From Stomorhina lunata (lineage: Eukaryota > Arthropoda > Insecta > Diptera > Rhiniidae), in the NCBI GenBank assembly GCA_933228675.1, contig OW121740.1, positions 32,488,632 to 32,552,631 of the forward strand: a stretch of DNA of 64,000 nucleotides, in the 5' to 3' direction. The notes beneath the pieces were generated by a model that worked only from the letters and a program-made list of their open reading frames with translations, searched no databases and was not told the origin of the DNA. This document shows positions 11,048-24,756 of this stretch, piece by piece. Position 1 is the stretch's first letter. Every line of letters begins with the position of its first letter. The position numbers and the translations under genes were made by a program.

Positions 11048-12054
11048 GCATTTGCTTAACTTATGCAAAAAATGTTATATAAATAACACTTTCCTAAGGC
11101 ACTAGAAATAGACAAATAAATATACATATAAAACTGTGTAATTAATTTTGCCTCTGGTATAATATTAATGAATTCTTCATAACTATAGGATATTAAATAT
11201 TTGATTGCCAATTTTTATTTGTATTTCTGTACAATAACATATTTAATTGAAATTCTTACTAAATTTATACAATGGAATATTATTAACCCTGCTGTTGGCT
11301 GTTAGGTTTAGAACATTTTGGTTTCATTTTATTAATATTTAGTTTTTAAGTTTGCAATTATATCAACTTAAAATGACAGGTCAGGTATTTAAATATAACT
11401 TTATTAGTGGTTAAATTATTTACATAAAGTCAAATTCCTAATTTGTATACTATTGTATTTATTTAAAATTAATTAAATTTTCCACTTAAATGAATATGAA
11501 ATAAAATTTAAAAAACCAAAAATATAATGGTTGTAAATTTATCATCAAAAATTTATTTTACCACAAAAATATCTGGTTGACCATTGAAAAGTTTAAATTT
11601 TTAAAAACTAAGAAAAAATAAGGTTTAAATTTTTTTGTTGTAAAAATTAAAATGTTTTGGTTAGAAATTAAATATTATTTCGTTCATATGGCTACCACGG
11701 TTGGCTTTACAGTACCCCGCCTGGTCTCGGCAATGGTATTTTGAATGTTCACCTATAAATGCTCAATTAGCTTTGGTTTATATGCATAATACTCGTACTT
11801 GTTCTTAACGACGCACAGTGGTCCAGAATCATTTTTCATTGGCCAAAACTCTGTAACTTTTTAAATAAAAACGATTTTGATATGGTTTTTTTTTTAGTCA
11901 ATAAATAACATCTTAAGCTTTTATCTAGTTTATGTTTTATTAAGATCAGTACAGCGGTTGTAAAGAAATTTAAGCTTAATGTTAAATTTACGTTGAATCT
12001 GTTATTTGGTTTCAAATGCGCTAACTCATTTTTACCCACTTCTTCTTAACTGAT
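11048..12054. other. AT-rich sequence, nothing recognised
   Basis: No gene, RNA or terminal repeat supported. A slightly GC-richer patch at 11690-11745 has no recognisable content. Confidence 0.5.
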
Positions 12055-13466
12055 TTGACTCAAATTTAGGCTACAAGCCAATCAAAATCGGTTCACATTT
12101 AGCCATACAAAAAACTTACGAAAACAGCCTAAATCTCACCTAAAATACACTTAAATACCAATAAAAGTATAACAGATATAACCACTAAATTAAGCACAAA
12201 AAAGTCTTATGTCAATTTCAGCCAGTGTGCAAAATTTTTGTCACAATCGGTCACCATTTGACCTAGCTCCCATATAAAAAACTTACGAAACACAAAAATT
12301 CAAAAAGAAAAGGCGATTTATGTCCGTCTGCCCGTCAGATAAAAGCTCGTAAGGTCCTTAACTACAAAAGCTAGTAAGACTAAATTAAGCACAAGAAAGT
12401 CTTATGTCAATTTCAGCCAGTGTGCAAAATTTTTGTCACAATCGGTCACCATTTCACCATAGCTCCCATATAAAAAACTTATGGAAACACAAAAATACAT
12501 AAAGAAAGCGTTGTTTATGTCCGTCTGTCCGTCAGATAAAAGCACGATAACGCCTTAACGAAAAGAGCTAGAGGGACAAAATTTTACAAAAGTATTTTGG
12601 ATATCTTGAAAAAGATGTGTGTTGAAAATGGACAAAACCGGTTCAAATTTAGTTAGAGCTTCCATATAACCTCGCCCCGCGAAACACATTAATGCTGATA
12701 AATTGAATAAAATTGTATTAGCCATGACGATTAAATTTAAAATAGGGAAGTTTTATGTAATTTTTGATCAGTTTATCAAATTTTATAGGAATCAGTCCAT
12801 ATTTGACTTTAGCTTTCATATAAAAAAAAACACTCACGGAAACCAAAAATTTTAGCAAAGGCCTGTTAAAAGCTATTAAATTAGAAACTATGATAGCTAT
12901 GGCCACTAAATTTTGCAAGAATAAGCTCTATATATATACCAGCCAGTGTGTAAAATACAATCGGTGAACATTTGGCTATAATTCTTATATATATAACATC
13001 CCCGTTTTATATCTACAATCAAAAAGATTTGGAGGTACATTCATTATATTAAGATTGCACCTATGAAATTAGATAGGCATCAATGTTCAGCCCAGACTTT
13101 ATATATGATGAATGCATTAGGAACTCCTAACGAAATATATGGACCTGCCGTATTACTATTAACGTGCTTAGCCTAACTACACATTAAGCACAACGAAAAG
13201 TATTTAACAACTTATTAATGTAAAACTTTACCCGGTTATGAGACCGAATTTTGATCAAAGTAAATACTGGGGAAACCACTAAAATATTTTTAAATGTTGA
13301 AATGTTTTACCAACAATAATAATTAGCTTAGCGATTTTTTCAGTTTTGGTCCAGATTTTGAATTAGCCGGAATCTTGTAGATATATGAGATATGTTTCTA
13401 AATTTAACACAACTTGATGTTGGGTATATAAGATTCGGCACAGCCGAATATAACACTCTTACTTGT
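12055..13466 (-). mobile_element. Family A (mini-me-like) copy, truncated at one end
   Basis: The minus-strand start is at 13466 (ACAAGTAAGAGTG and the TTCGGCTGTGCCGAA hairpin at 13432-13450). All interior modules are present to about 12055. The (GTCY)n core and the GATGGTGGGTATA end are missing, so the copy is 3'-truncated. Confidence 0.7.
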
Positions 13467-13467
13467 T

Positions 13468-13740
13468 TTTTTTTTTTAATTTCATGAAAAATTATTTATA
13501 TTTGTGGCCAAAATTTCGATTCCGGGAATTGGGACCTATGGGAGGTACCATAAATAATGGACCGGTTTTGACGATTTTTAATATCAAAAAAATATCTGTG
13601 CCAAATTTTATCAAACCATCTTTAGAATTGCGACCTGTACTTTGACTATATGGTTTATATGAAGGTCCAGCCAGCCAGCCGACCAGCCAGACGGACGGAC
13701 GGACTGACATCGCTAAATCGACTAATGGTATAATGAATGC
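13468..13740 (+). mobile_element. Family B fragment, 3' part
   Basis: Matches family B from 'aatttcatgaaaaa' through 'tatgggaggtaccataaat', the CCAGCCAGCC tract, (GGAC)n and 'catcgctaaatcgact'. It abuts the start of the family A copy at 13466. The TGGTGAAGGGTATA end is absent. Confidence 0.65.
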
Positions 13741-14104
13741 TTGTCTGCCTGTATGTCTTTTATAGAATAGTAAACTATGTATTTCATCATGCAACAACTA
13801 GGTTGCGCATGAGCCGACCAACCCCAGCAAGAATTTTTGAAAAATTTAAAATCAAATATGAGTCTTTTTTGACTTCACTGTACGTAAATTATATTTTTGT
13901 GTGAGAAAATGGTAATCTTCATGCGACTCTTCAAAAAGAGTCTTTAATGACTCGTTTTTCTGATTGGAATATGATTGCACACATTTTGCTAGATTTTTTA
14001 AAAAAAGAATAAGATTTTTATTACTGAATACAGTATATCTATTTTTAGAACACGTCATATATATTTTTAGAACAGTGAAGTTGCGTTAATAATTACAGAA
14101 ATTG

Positions 14105-14196
14105 ATTGAAATTGATCGAACCTAGGCCACTGAAGAATATGATATGTTATGCTTAGTAGTCGACGTGCTAACCAATTAAGCCACATCACCCATAAT
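14105..14196 (-). pseudogene. Degenerate tRNA-like sequence
   Basis: Minus strand reads GGGTGATGTGGCTTAATTGG, with an A box (TGGCTTAATTGGTTAGCA) and, about 50 bases on, a B-box-like GGTTCGATC. The arms between do not pair well. It could be a tRNA relic with a long variable arm or the head of a tRNA-derived SINE. Confidence 0.35.
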
Positions 14197-14284
14197 GTGA
14201 TACGAGTCTTTTTGTGGCATTTTTTTTATCACCTAAAAATAGTTATATTACACACATATTATAAGATTTTTTGTGCTATTTTTA

Positions 14285-14640
14285 ACTAGTCGCTTGCTAA
14301 GCGTCCATGAGTTCTTTGTATACTTTTTGATCACCAAACTGATTCTCCTTTCAAATAATCGCTTTCAAGGTATTTTCTGAGTCTTTTTGTGGTCTTTTTT
14401 GATCAGCAAACCGATTAAAATAACTTAAAAAACAATCGTATTAGGATCGTTTTCACGATAAAACTTTGACTACACACATTCTGTAAGAATTGTTTGTGCT
14501 TTAACTAGTCGCTTGCTAAGCGTTCATGAGTTCTTTGTATACTTTTTGATCACCAGCTTTCGTAAACTAGTCGCTTTCTAAGCGTTTTAAGGAGTATTTT
14601 TGAAATCTTTTTTAGATCACCAAGCTGATTAATCAGTTCT
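14285..14640 (+). repeat. Imperfect tandem repeats around ACTAGTCGCTTGCTAAGCG
   Basis: The word 'actagtcgctt-ctaagcg' occurs at about 14288, 14508 and 14567. The first two are followed by 'tcatgagttctttgtatact' and 'ttttgatcacca'. Irregular spacing (about 220 and 60) suggests successive duplication. Confidence 0.6.
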
Positions 14641-15080
14641 TGATCATCTATACGAATCCCCAAAGACTCATTTTGCTGATATTATCGTCAACAATCACCA
14701 AATTGCTAGCTGGGATATTACGGAATTACGGAATGAGCAAGTTCCGATAGGTGGAGCCACTGAATATTTCTTAAAGTTAATTAAATCGTAATCTGTGCAT
14801 TTGATCATGCTATGATCTTTCGAATAAACCGATAAAAGTTTCTAAGATGGTAAGACTAATTTCCGGCAGGTGGCGCCACCTAAATTACTCATAATGAGTT
14901 AAATCGTAAACTCTGAATTTGATCAGCTATAATCATTAGCAAAGTTGTGGCGCAAGGGCCGACTAAGGTTTTAAATTACTCCGACCGACTCAAAATCAAT
15001 TAAATCGTAAACTCTGCATTTGATCTTTAGCAAAGTTGTTGCGCATGAGTCGACAATTTATTTCCGATAGATGGCGACAT

Positions 15081-16090
15081 TGAAAATTATTCAAAATGAA
15101 TTTTTTTTGTTGATCAAACAAAATTAATAAAATGACTTAAATAGAATTAAATGAATATTTGAGCAATGTCGTTCCTTTAAATTTATTTTAGTTGATGAGC
15201 AGCAACGCGCCTTGTGTACAGCTTGTAATATATAAAAATTCTAAAGATATATTTGCTAATACATATCACAACCATTTGCTACACCTTTTAAGTCAAAATC
15301 ATACCGATATCTCTCTACATCGTTAACTTACATTACACACACAAATTATATTTTCCATGCATTTTCACAAGTACAATTCAAACAATATACATATGTATAC
15401 AATGCAGCTGCACGTTTGTAAATTCGTTAGAATTCCATTTCTTGTTTAACAAGTTTTCTAATACCTTGGAAAATGCACAGGTTCATTTCAATTGCATTGA
15501 ACGAGAAAGCTGTTGTAAAATTTAATAGTCACAAAACAAGTAACTTCATATAAAAGTGCATAGCTTAATTGTGAGAATATTATCACAGGTTAAAATTGTC
15601 AGTTGCCGAAATAAATATCTTAAACATTGCGAGCATATTTCTAACTTTTCATCAAATCTGTTTATAATGGTAAAATTCTTAATATTGAAAGAAGGATTTT
15701 TTAATACGTAGTTGGAAACTGAACTGGTTATTCAACAATTTTTAGATAAGTTTTAAAATATTTAAAGCAGCTTTTTAGTTGAAATTTTCTTAATTCTTTC
15801 TTTTAGTATTATTTAAGCTCTACATAACTAAATACTACGTTCATATGAAATAACTTATGCAAGTCTTATTAGATATACGAAAACATATATAAGTATAATG
15901 ACTCGTATTAAACAAAGCATGTCTTATATGTTTTAATGTTCTGGATTTTTAGTTTTCTGACCAAGTAAAAAGCTTTCTATAAAAAATATATCTCTACTTT
16001 CAAACATAAGTAAATAATCTACAAAAGCCACATTCACCTACACAAAGATTTGTGTGTACTACTTTTATAATCGTATAATGTACATTAGAC
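15081..16090. other. AT-rich sequence, nothing recognised
   Basis: No gene, RNA or repeat end supported. Confidence 0.5.
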
Positions 16091-18120
16091 CGGCTCGATA
16101 GAAAATTTTAAAAATTTTTTATCTTTATAGGAAATTTTTAAAATTTTTTATTTTTAAAGGAAATTTTTAAAATTTCCTATTTTTATAGGAAATTTTTAAA
16201 ATTTCCTATTTTTATAGGAAATTTTTAAAATTTCCTATTTTATAGGAAATTTTTAAAATTTCCTATTTTTATAGGAAATTTTTAAAATTTCCTATTTTTA
16301 TAGGAAATTTTTAAAATTTCCTATTTTTATAGGAAATTTTTAAAATTTCCTATTTTTATAGGAAATTTTTAAAATTTCCTATTTTTATAGGAAATTTTTA
16401 AAATTTCCTATTTTTAAAAGAAATTTTTAAAATTTCCTATTTTCAAAAGAAATTTTTAAAATTTTCTATTTTTATAGGAAATTTTTCAAAAATTTCCTAT
16501 TTTTATAGGAAATTTTTCAAAAATTTCCTATTTTTATAGGAAATTTTTCAAAAATTTCCTATTTTTATAGGAAATTTTTCAAAAATTTCCTATTTTTATA
16601 GGAAATTTTTCAAAAATTTCCTATTTTTATAGGAAATTTTTTAAAAATTTCCTATTTTTATAGGAAATTTTTCAAAAATTTCCTATTTTTATAGGAAATT
16701 TTTCAAAAATTTCCTATTTTTATAGGAATTTTTTCAAAAATTTCCTATTTTTATAGGAAATTTTTCAAAAATTTCCTATTTTTATAGGAAATTTTTCAAA
16801 AATTTATAGGAAATTTTTCAAAAATTTCCTATTTTTATAGGAAATTTTTCAAAAATTTCCCATTTTTATAGGAAATTTTTCAAAAATTTCCCATTTTTAT
16901 AGGAAATTTTTCAAAAATTTCCTATTTTTATAGGAAATTTTTCAAAAATTTCCTATTTTTATAGGAAATTTTTCAAAAATTTCCTATTTTTATAGGAAAC
17001 TTTTCAAAATTTTCCTATTTTTATAGGAAATTTTTCAAAAATTTCCTATTTTTATAGGAAATTTCCTATTTTTATAGGAAATTTTTCAAAAATTTTCTAT
17101 TTTTATAGGAAACTTTTCAAAAAATTTCCTATTTTTATAGGAAATTTTTCAAAAATTTCCTATTTTTATAGGAAATTTTTCAAAAATTTCCTATTTTTAT
17201 AGGAAATTTTTCAAAAATTTCCTATTTTTATAGGAAATTTTTCAAAAATTTCCTATTTTTATAGGAAATTTTTCAAAAATTTCCTATTTTTATAGGAAAT
17301 TTTTCAAAAATTTCCTATTTTTATAGGAAATTTGCTATTTGGATAGGAAATTTTAAAAAAATTCCTATTTTGATAGGAAATTTCCTTTAAAAATAGGAAA
17401 TTTTTAAAATATCCTATAAAAATAGGAAATTTTAAGAATTTCCGATAAAAATAGGAAATTTTAAAAAATAGGAAATTTTTCCTATAAAAATAGGAAAATT
17501 TTAAAATTTTCTTTAAAAATAGGAAATTTTAAAAATTTTCTATAAAAATAGGATATTTTAAAAATTTCCAATAAAAATAGGAAATATTAAAAATTTCCTA
17601 TAAAAATAGGAAATTTTAAAAATGTCCTATAAAAATAGGAAATTTTAAAAATTTCCTGTAAAAATAAGAAATTTTAAAAATTTCCTATAAAAAATAGGAA
17701 GTTTTAAAAATTTTTAAAATTTTTAAAATTTCCTATAAAAATAGGATATTTAAAAAATTATAAAAATATTAAATTTTAAAAATTTCCTATAAAAATAGGA
17801 AAATTTAAAAATTTTCTTTAAAAATAGGAAATTTTAAAAATTTGCTATCAAAATAGGAAATTTTAAAAATTTCCTATAAAAATAGGAAATTTTAAAAATT
17901 TCCTATAAAAAAAGGAAATTTTAAAAATTTCCTTTAAAAATAGGAAGTTTTAAAAATTTTTTAAATTTCCGATAAAAATAGGATATTTAAAAAATTTCCT
18001 ATAAAAATAGGAAATTTAAAAAATTTCCTATAAAAATAGGAAATTTCCTTTTTTATAGGAAATTTTTAAAATTTCCTATATAAATGAAATTCGACTTTCG
18101 TTTATATGATAATCGAGCCG
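16091..18120. mobile_element. Foldback-like minisatellite element
   Basis: A nine-base inverted repeat, CGGCTCGAT (16091-16099) and ATCGAGCCG (18112-18120), encloses about 2 kb of a 29-30 bp minisatellite. To about 17385 the unit is TTTCCTATTTTTATAGGAAA plus an AT spacer. After about 17390 it runs as the reverse complement (CCTATAAAAATAGG...). The halves can therefore fold on each other, the layout of foldback (FB-like) transposons. In the left half the spacer changes from TTTTTAAAA to TTTTTCAAAAA at about 16480. No flanking target duplication is clear. Confidence 0.6.
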
Positions 18121-19284
18121 CTCTACCGTACATCCAGTTCTGTGTTAATACTAAATAGTACTCCAGTGATGACATGTGGTGAATAATGAACGTGTAGTAT
18201 AATAAAGTAGAACATAAATGTTTTAAAACTGCATATAGCCGCATCATTTGTAATGCACTTTTGAAAATGCTGAAAATATAATGCACAGAAACGCAAAATT
18301 TTTTTTAAAAACTTCACTTTAACCGCAGAGCTATACGACACAGATTTTTCCCTATATCTCTGCATTAAAAGAGAATTTTACATAATAATGAAAATCCATA
18401 AATGTTTACTCGTATGTGTTTTCGTTAATATTGATAAAAATTTGACAGTTTCTCTGATAAAATTGTATCACTCATCTGATACTGAAAACTCTGCTTATAA
18501 GCTTGGACAGAAAATGTGTTACGCTGAACTGAACTCTTGTACCAAAAACAAACAAATGGTAAATTTATGAGCCATAAGCCACTTAACCTAATTAAAGCAG
18601 TGGTAAATGAGATAAAACACTGTGGCCTGTTGATTACGTGTCCATAATACTTATTCACAATTAAAACACACTTGTTGAAGTAATTGTGGTAAAATTTTTG
18701 TGTATTTAAGAATTTACTGCAAACATTCAAGATATGCTGACATACATATGCTTAAACCTTTAAGTAAAGATTTTATCTTAACTTTCGTTGAAGCCAAAAT
18801 GATTTGGTTTTATTATCTTGGTGACGGTAAAACTTAAATGGGTTTTAAACTGGAAATATGCAAAACATTTAAAATCATTTATCATAAATCATGATATAAC
18901 GTTGACTGTTACTTCCAAACTCAAAAAGTTAAGATTTACATCATATCTAGGATTCATTGTTGAATATAGGTGAAATACTTGTGTCGTATGTACAAAAATA
19001 CCCATCATGATTATTGAAATTTTTTAATATTTTTGTAGTACTTTTGGATTTCCGAACGAAAAACAATTCTAAGGTTAAATAAAATTTTACAGAAAAGTTA
19101 TTTTTATACGAAAATTCAAAAAACAATTCCAAGTGGTCTTAGTTGAAAGAAATGTTACAAAAAAGTAATTTCTACATGAAAAACAGCGCTTCAGATCTAA
19201 TATAAAGCTTTTTGAAAGAATTGCTATAAGACCATTCCTGATCACTTTTGAAATATTTTTGACAAACTTTTGGTGAAAGTCGAC
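18121..19284. other. AT-rich sequence, nothing recognised
   Basis: Several short open frames exist on both strands, but none has recognisable protein features. Confidence 0.45.
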
Positions 19285-22133
19285 TATAAACAGAGTTCGG
19301 TACAAAGAGAATAGAACAAAAAAATCGAAGGTAGAGTTGCCGTTTTTCATACTTCTAATTACAATTGGAATTTTTTCGATGTGTTGATCTGCTGTTTTTT
19401 TTCCAAAATTTTTCTGTATAAATATAAATATACAGAAAAATATTTCTATCGAAACTTTTTCTACAGAAAAATATTTATATCGAAGATTTTTTCATAGAAA
19501 TTTATTTTTATTAAAAATTTTTCTATACAAAAAAATATTTTTGTCAAAAATTTTTCAATAGAAAAATATATTTTTATCGAAAATTTTTCTATAGAAAAAT
19601 ATTTTTATCGAAAATTTTTCTATAGAAAAATATTTTTATCGAAAATTTTTCTATAGAAAAATATTTTTATCGAAAATTTTTCTATAGAAAAATATTTTTA
19701 TCGAAAATTTTTCTATAGAAAAATATTTTTATCGAAAATTTTTCTATAGAAAAATATTTTTATCGAAAATTTTTCTATAGAAAAATATTTTTATCGAAAA
19801 TTTTTCTATAGAAAAATATTTTTATCGAAAATTTTTCTATAGAAAAATATTTTTATCGAAAATTTTTCTATAGAAAATTTTTTTTATCAAAAATTTTTCT
19901 ATAGAAAAATTTTTTTATGAAAATTTTCCTATAGAAAATTTTTTTATCGAAAATTTTTCTATGGAAAAATTTTTTTATCGAAAATTTTTCTATAGAAAAA
20001 TTTTTTTATCGAAAATTTTTCTATAGAAAAATTTTTTTATCGAAAATTTTTCTATAGAAAAATTTTTTTATCGAAAATTTTTCTATAGAAAAATTTTTTT
20101 ATCGAAAATTTTTCTATAGAAAAATTTTTTTATCGAAAATTTTTCTATAGAAAAATTTTTTTATCGAAAATTTTTCTATAGAAAAATTTTTTTATCGAAA
20201 ATTTTTCTATAGAAAAATTTTTTTATCGAAAATTTTTCTATAGAAAAATTTTTTTATCGAAAATTTTTCTATAAAAAAATTTTTTTATCGAAAATTTTTC
20301 TATAGAAAAATTTTTTTATCGAAAATTTTTCTATAGAAAAATTTTTCTATAGAAAATTTTTTTTATCTATAGAAAAATTCTATAGAAAATTTTTTTTATT
20401 GAAAATTTTTCTACAGAAAAATATTTTAAAATATATTTTCATCAAAAATTTTTCTATAGAAAAAATTTTTTATCAAAAAATTTTGTAAAGAAAAAAATCG
20501 TATGGAAAATTTGTCTACAGAAAAAATTTGTATCAAAAATTTTTTTTTAGAAAAATATTTTTACCGAAAATTTTCCTATGGTAAAAATATTTTAATTGAA
20601 AGTTTTTCTATAGAAAAATATTTTTTTATCAAAAATTTTTCTAAAGAAAAATATTTTTAGCAACAATTTTTCTATAGAAAACTATTTCTTTATTAGAAAT
20701 TTTTATAAAAGAAATATTTTTATCGAAAATTTTTCTAAAGAAAATATTTTTGTTGAAAATTTTTCGAACGAAAAATATTTTTATCGAAAATTTTTCTATC
20801 GAAAATTTTTTTTACAAAAAAATATTTTGATGGAAAATTTGTCTATAAAAAATTTTGTCGAAGTTTTTTCTATAGAAAATATTTTTATCGAAATTTTTTA
20901 TATAAAAAATATTTCTTTAGAAAAATAATTTTTTCGAAAATTTTTCTATCGAAAAAAAAATTTTTTTATCGAAAAGTTTTTATTAGAAAAATATTTTTAT
21001 CGAAAATTTTTCTATAGAAAAATTTTTTTATCGAAAATTTTTCTATAGAAAAATTTTTTTATCGAAAATTTTTCTATAGAAAAATTTTTTTATCGAAAAT
21101 TTTTCTATAGAAAAATTTTTTTATCGAAAATTTTTCTATAGAAAAATTTTTTTATCGAAAATTTTTCTATAGAAAAATTTTTTTATCGAAAATTTTTCTA
21201 TAGAAAAATTTTTTTATCGAAAATTTTTCTATAGAAAAATTTTTTTATCGAAAATTTTTCTATAGAAAAATTTTTTATTGAAATTTTTCTATAGAAAAAT
21301 TTTTTATCGAAAATTTTTCTATAGAAAATTTTTTATCGAAAATTTTTCTATAGAAAAATTTTTTATCGAAAATTTTTCTATAGAAAAATTTTTTATCGAA
21401 AATTTTTCTATAGAAAACTTTTTATATCGAAATTTTTTCTATAGAAAAATTTTTTTATCGAAAATTTTTTTATGGGAAAATTCTTTTATCCATAATTTTT
21501 TTATAGAAAAATTTTTTTTATCGAAAATTTTTCTATAGAAAATTTTTTTTTATCGAAAATTTTTCTACAGAAAAATTTTTTTATTGAAAGTTTTTCGAGA
21601 GAAAAATTTTTTTATCGAAAATTTTTCTAGAGAAAAATTTTTTTATCGAAAATTTTTCTATAAAAAAAATATTTTAAAATATATTTTTATCAAAGATTTT
21701 TCTATAGAAAAAATTTTTTATGAACAATTTTTGTAAAGAAAGAAATCGTATCGAAAATTTTTCTACAGAAAAAATTTGTATCAAAAATTTTTCTTTAGAA
21801 AAATATTTTTACCGAAAATTTTTCTATGGAAAAATATTTTGATCGAAAGTTTTTCTATAGAAAAATATTTTTATCGGAAAATTTTCTATAGAAAAATTCT
21901 TTTATCCAAAATTTTTCTATAGAAAAATTCTTTTATCCAAAATTTTTCTTTAGAAAAATTTTTTAATCGAAAATTTTTCTATAGAAAAAAGCTGCACCAA
22001 CCGACTTTGCTAAAATCCAAATTCGAACTGAATGCGTTTTATACTCATTTTCACGAGTTTCATTAATTTTCGTGATATTAACGAAAATAACAAAAAGTCT
22101 TCGGCTTCTGGTGGTATAGACGCCTGGTTATAA
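19285..22133 (+). mobile_element. Composite minisatellite element G, copy 1
   Basis: A unique left end (TATAAACAGAGTTCGG, then 'agagaatagaacaaa' and 'agagttgccgttttt' to about 19360), a minisatellite from about 19400 to 21985, and a unique right end ('gctgcaccaaccgactttgc' to 'tcggcttctggtggtat', ending TGGTTATAA). Both unique ends recur, inverted, at 51411-51493 and 47116-47262 around a similar array. TATAA flanks both sides and may be a target duplication. No transposase or other coding sequence is visible; open frames in the array are translations of the repeat. Confidence 0.65.
19400..21985 (+). repeat. 32-bp palindromic minisatellite of element G
   Basis: The unit is built around TTTTTCTATAGAAAAAT followed by a T run and ATCGAAAAT. 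Block 19560-19870 has ATATTTTTATCG. Blocks 19870-20340 and 21000-21270 have ATTTTTTTATCG and are nearly uniform. The stretch between, 20340-21000, and the right end are degenerate. Confidence 0.9.
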
Positions 22134-23105
22134 ATAAATGATATCGCTTTCATGCCGTATATAAATTGCTCTGAGTTTTCAAAGAAATATGATTTTTTTG
22201 CACTATTTTCAAAATCTTCATAAAAAATTTAGGAAAAAAGTATTTTTTGGTGAGCTTTTAGGTGTTAAATGGCAAAAAAACTTGCCAAATACGCTAAGAA
22301 GCGCAAGCTTGCGTTACTTAAATTTTGTGTTCAATATACCTGAAGAGTTCTAAAATTATTTGAGTTGAAAATCGGTTTCAAATGAATGAAAACTGTTTGA
22401 TTATGCCCCATATGTATTTATATATATTTTGACTCAAAAAATATGAAATAACCTTTTATGTATTTGCAATTATATAAACTTCAAAACTGTATTCAAATTC
22501 TATTTAATGTTTTATTTGACTTGCGCGTATATTTATTCATAACTATTAAAATTAGAACAAACAAAAAGCACTAAATATAATTGAAAAAACATTTGACTCT
22601 GTTATTTAAATAAATCTATACAAAATTACTTTTCCTTTGAAAGAATTTCTAAATGATTTCTAACTTATAAAAGTTTTAAAAAAATTTTTTTTTGACTTGA
22701 CTCTTTACCCGTTTCGAAAATTTAGACTTAAATAAAAAAAAATGAATACTTATACCAAATATACATAAAATATTCCTTGAGATCATTCTTTGATAAATGT
22801 CAATTTAAATTGTTACATATAACATGCTAATGAACATTGTAGAAAGTGAAAATGATTTCACTTCTATGAAGATGTAATATAAGAAATCATATTATTTAGA
22901 AATTTATTTGTGTCAATTGAAAGCTTTGAAGTTTACAAATAATGGAAAAAGAAACAAGTAAAAGTTTTTTTTATAGAAAATTATACTTTCGAGTGCTTTG
23001 AAATAATGATATTTACTAACTAATGAATGAAAAATTTTCCTACAATTTATCAGTGGAACATGAAACATAATTTAATAAGAAAATTGTATAAGTAAAATGA
23101 ATGCA
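22134..23105. other. AT-rich sequence, nothing recognised
   Basis: No supported feature. Confidence 0.5.

Positions 23106-24756
<1,651 letters not shown>

Larger units (their letters stand above)
13795..15080 (-). repeat. Degenerate family C-related region
   Basis: The words 'ggtggcgccacc', 'gcgcatgagtcgac', 'gtaaactctgcatttgatc' and 'agcaaagttgttgcgc' are reverse complements of the family C ~131-bp unit. They recur at about 14750, 14870, 14950 and 15040. The interior 13830-14690 holds other sub-repeats and a tRNA-like block. Confidence 0.55.

Noticed and set aside
16091..18120. CRISPR-like regular repeats
   Set aside because: There are no unique spacers; units are contiguous AT-rich palindromes in a eukaryotic context.
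18053..18730. Several 60-100 codon frames on both strands after the foldback array
   Set aside because: Low-complexity, AT-driven composition, mutually overlapping, with no domain motifs. Not enough to call a host gene.
21278..21538. 86-codon frame with FFYRKIF repeats
   Set aside because: It is the element G minisatellite read in a frame that happens to stay open.
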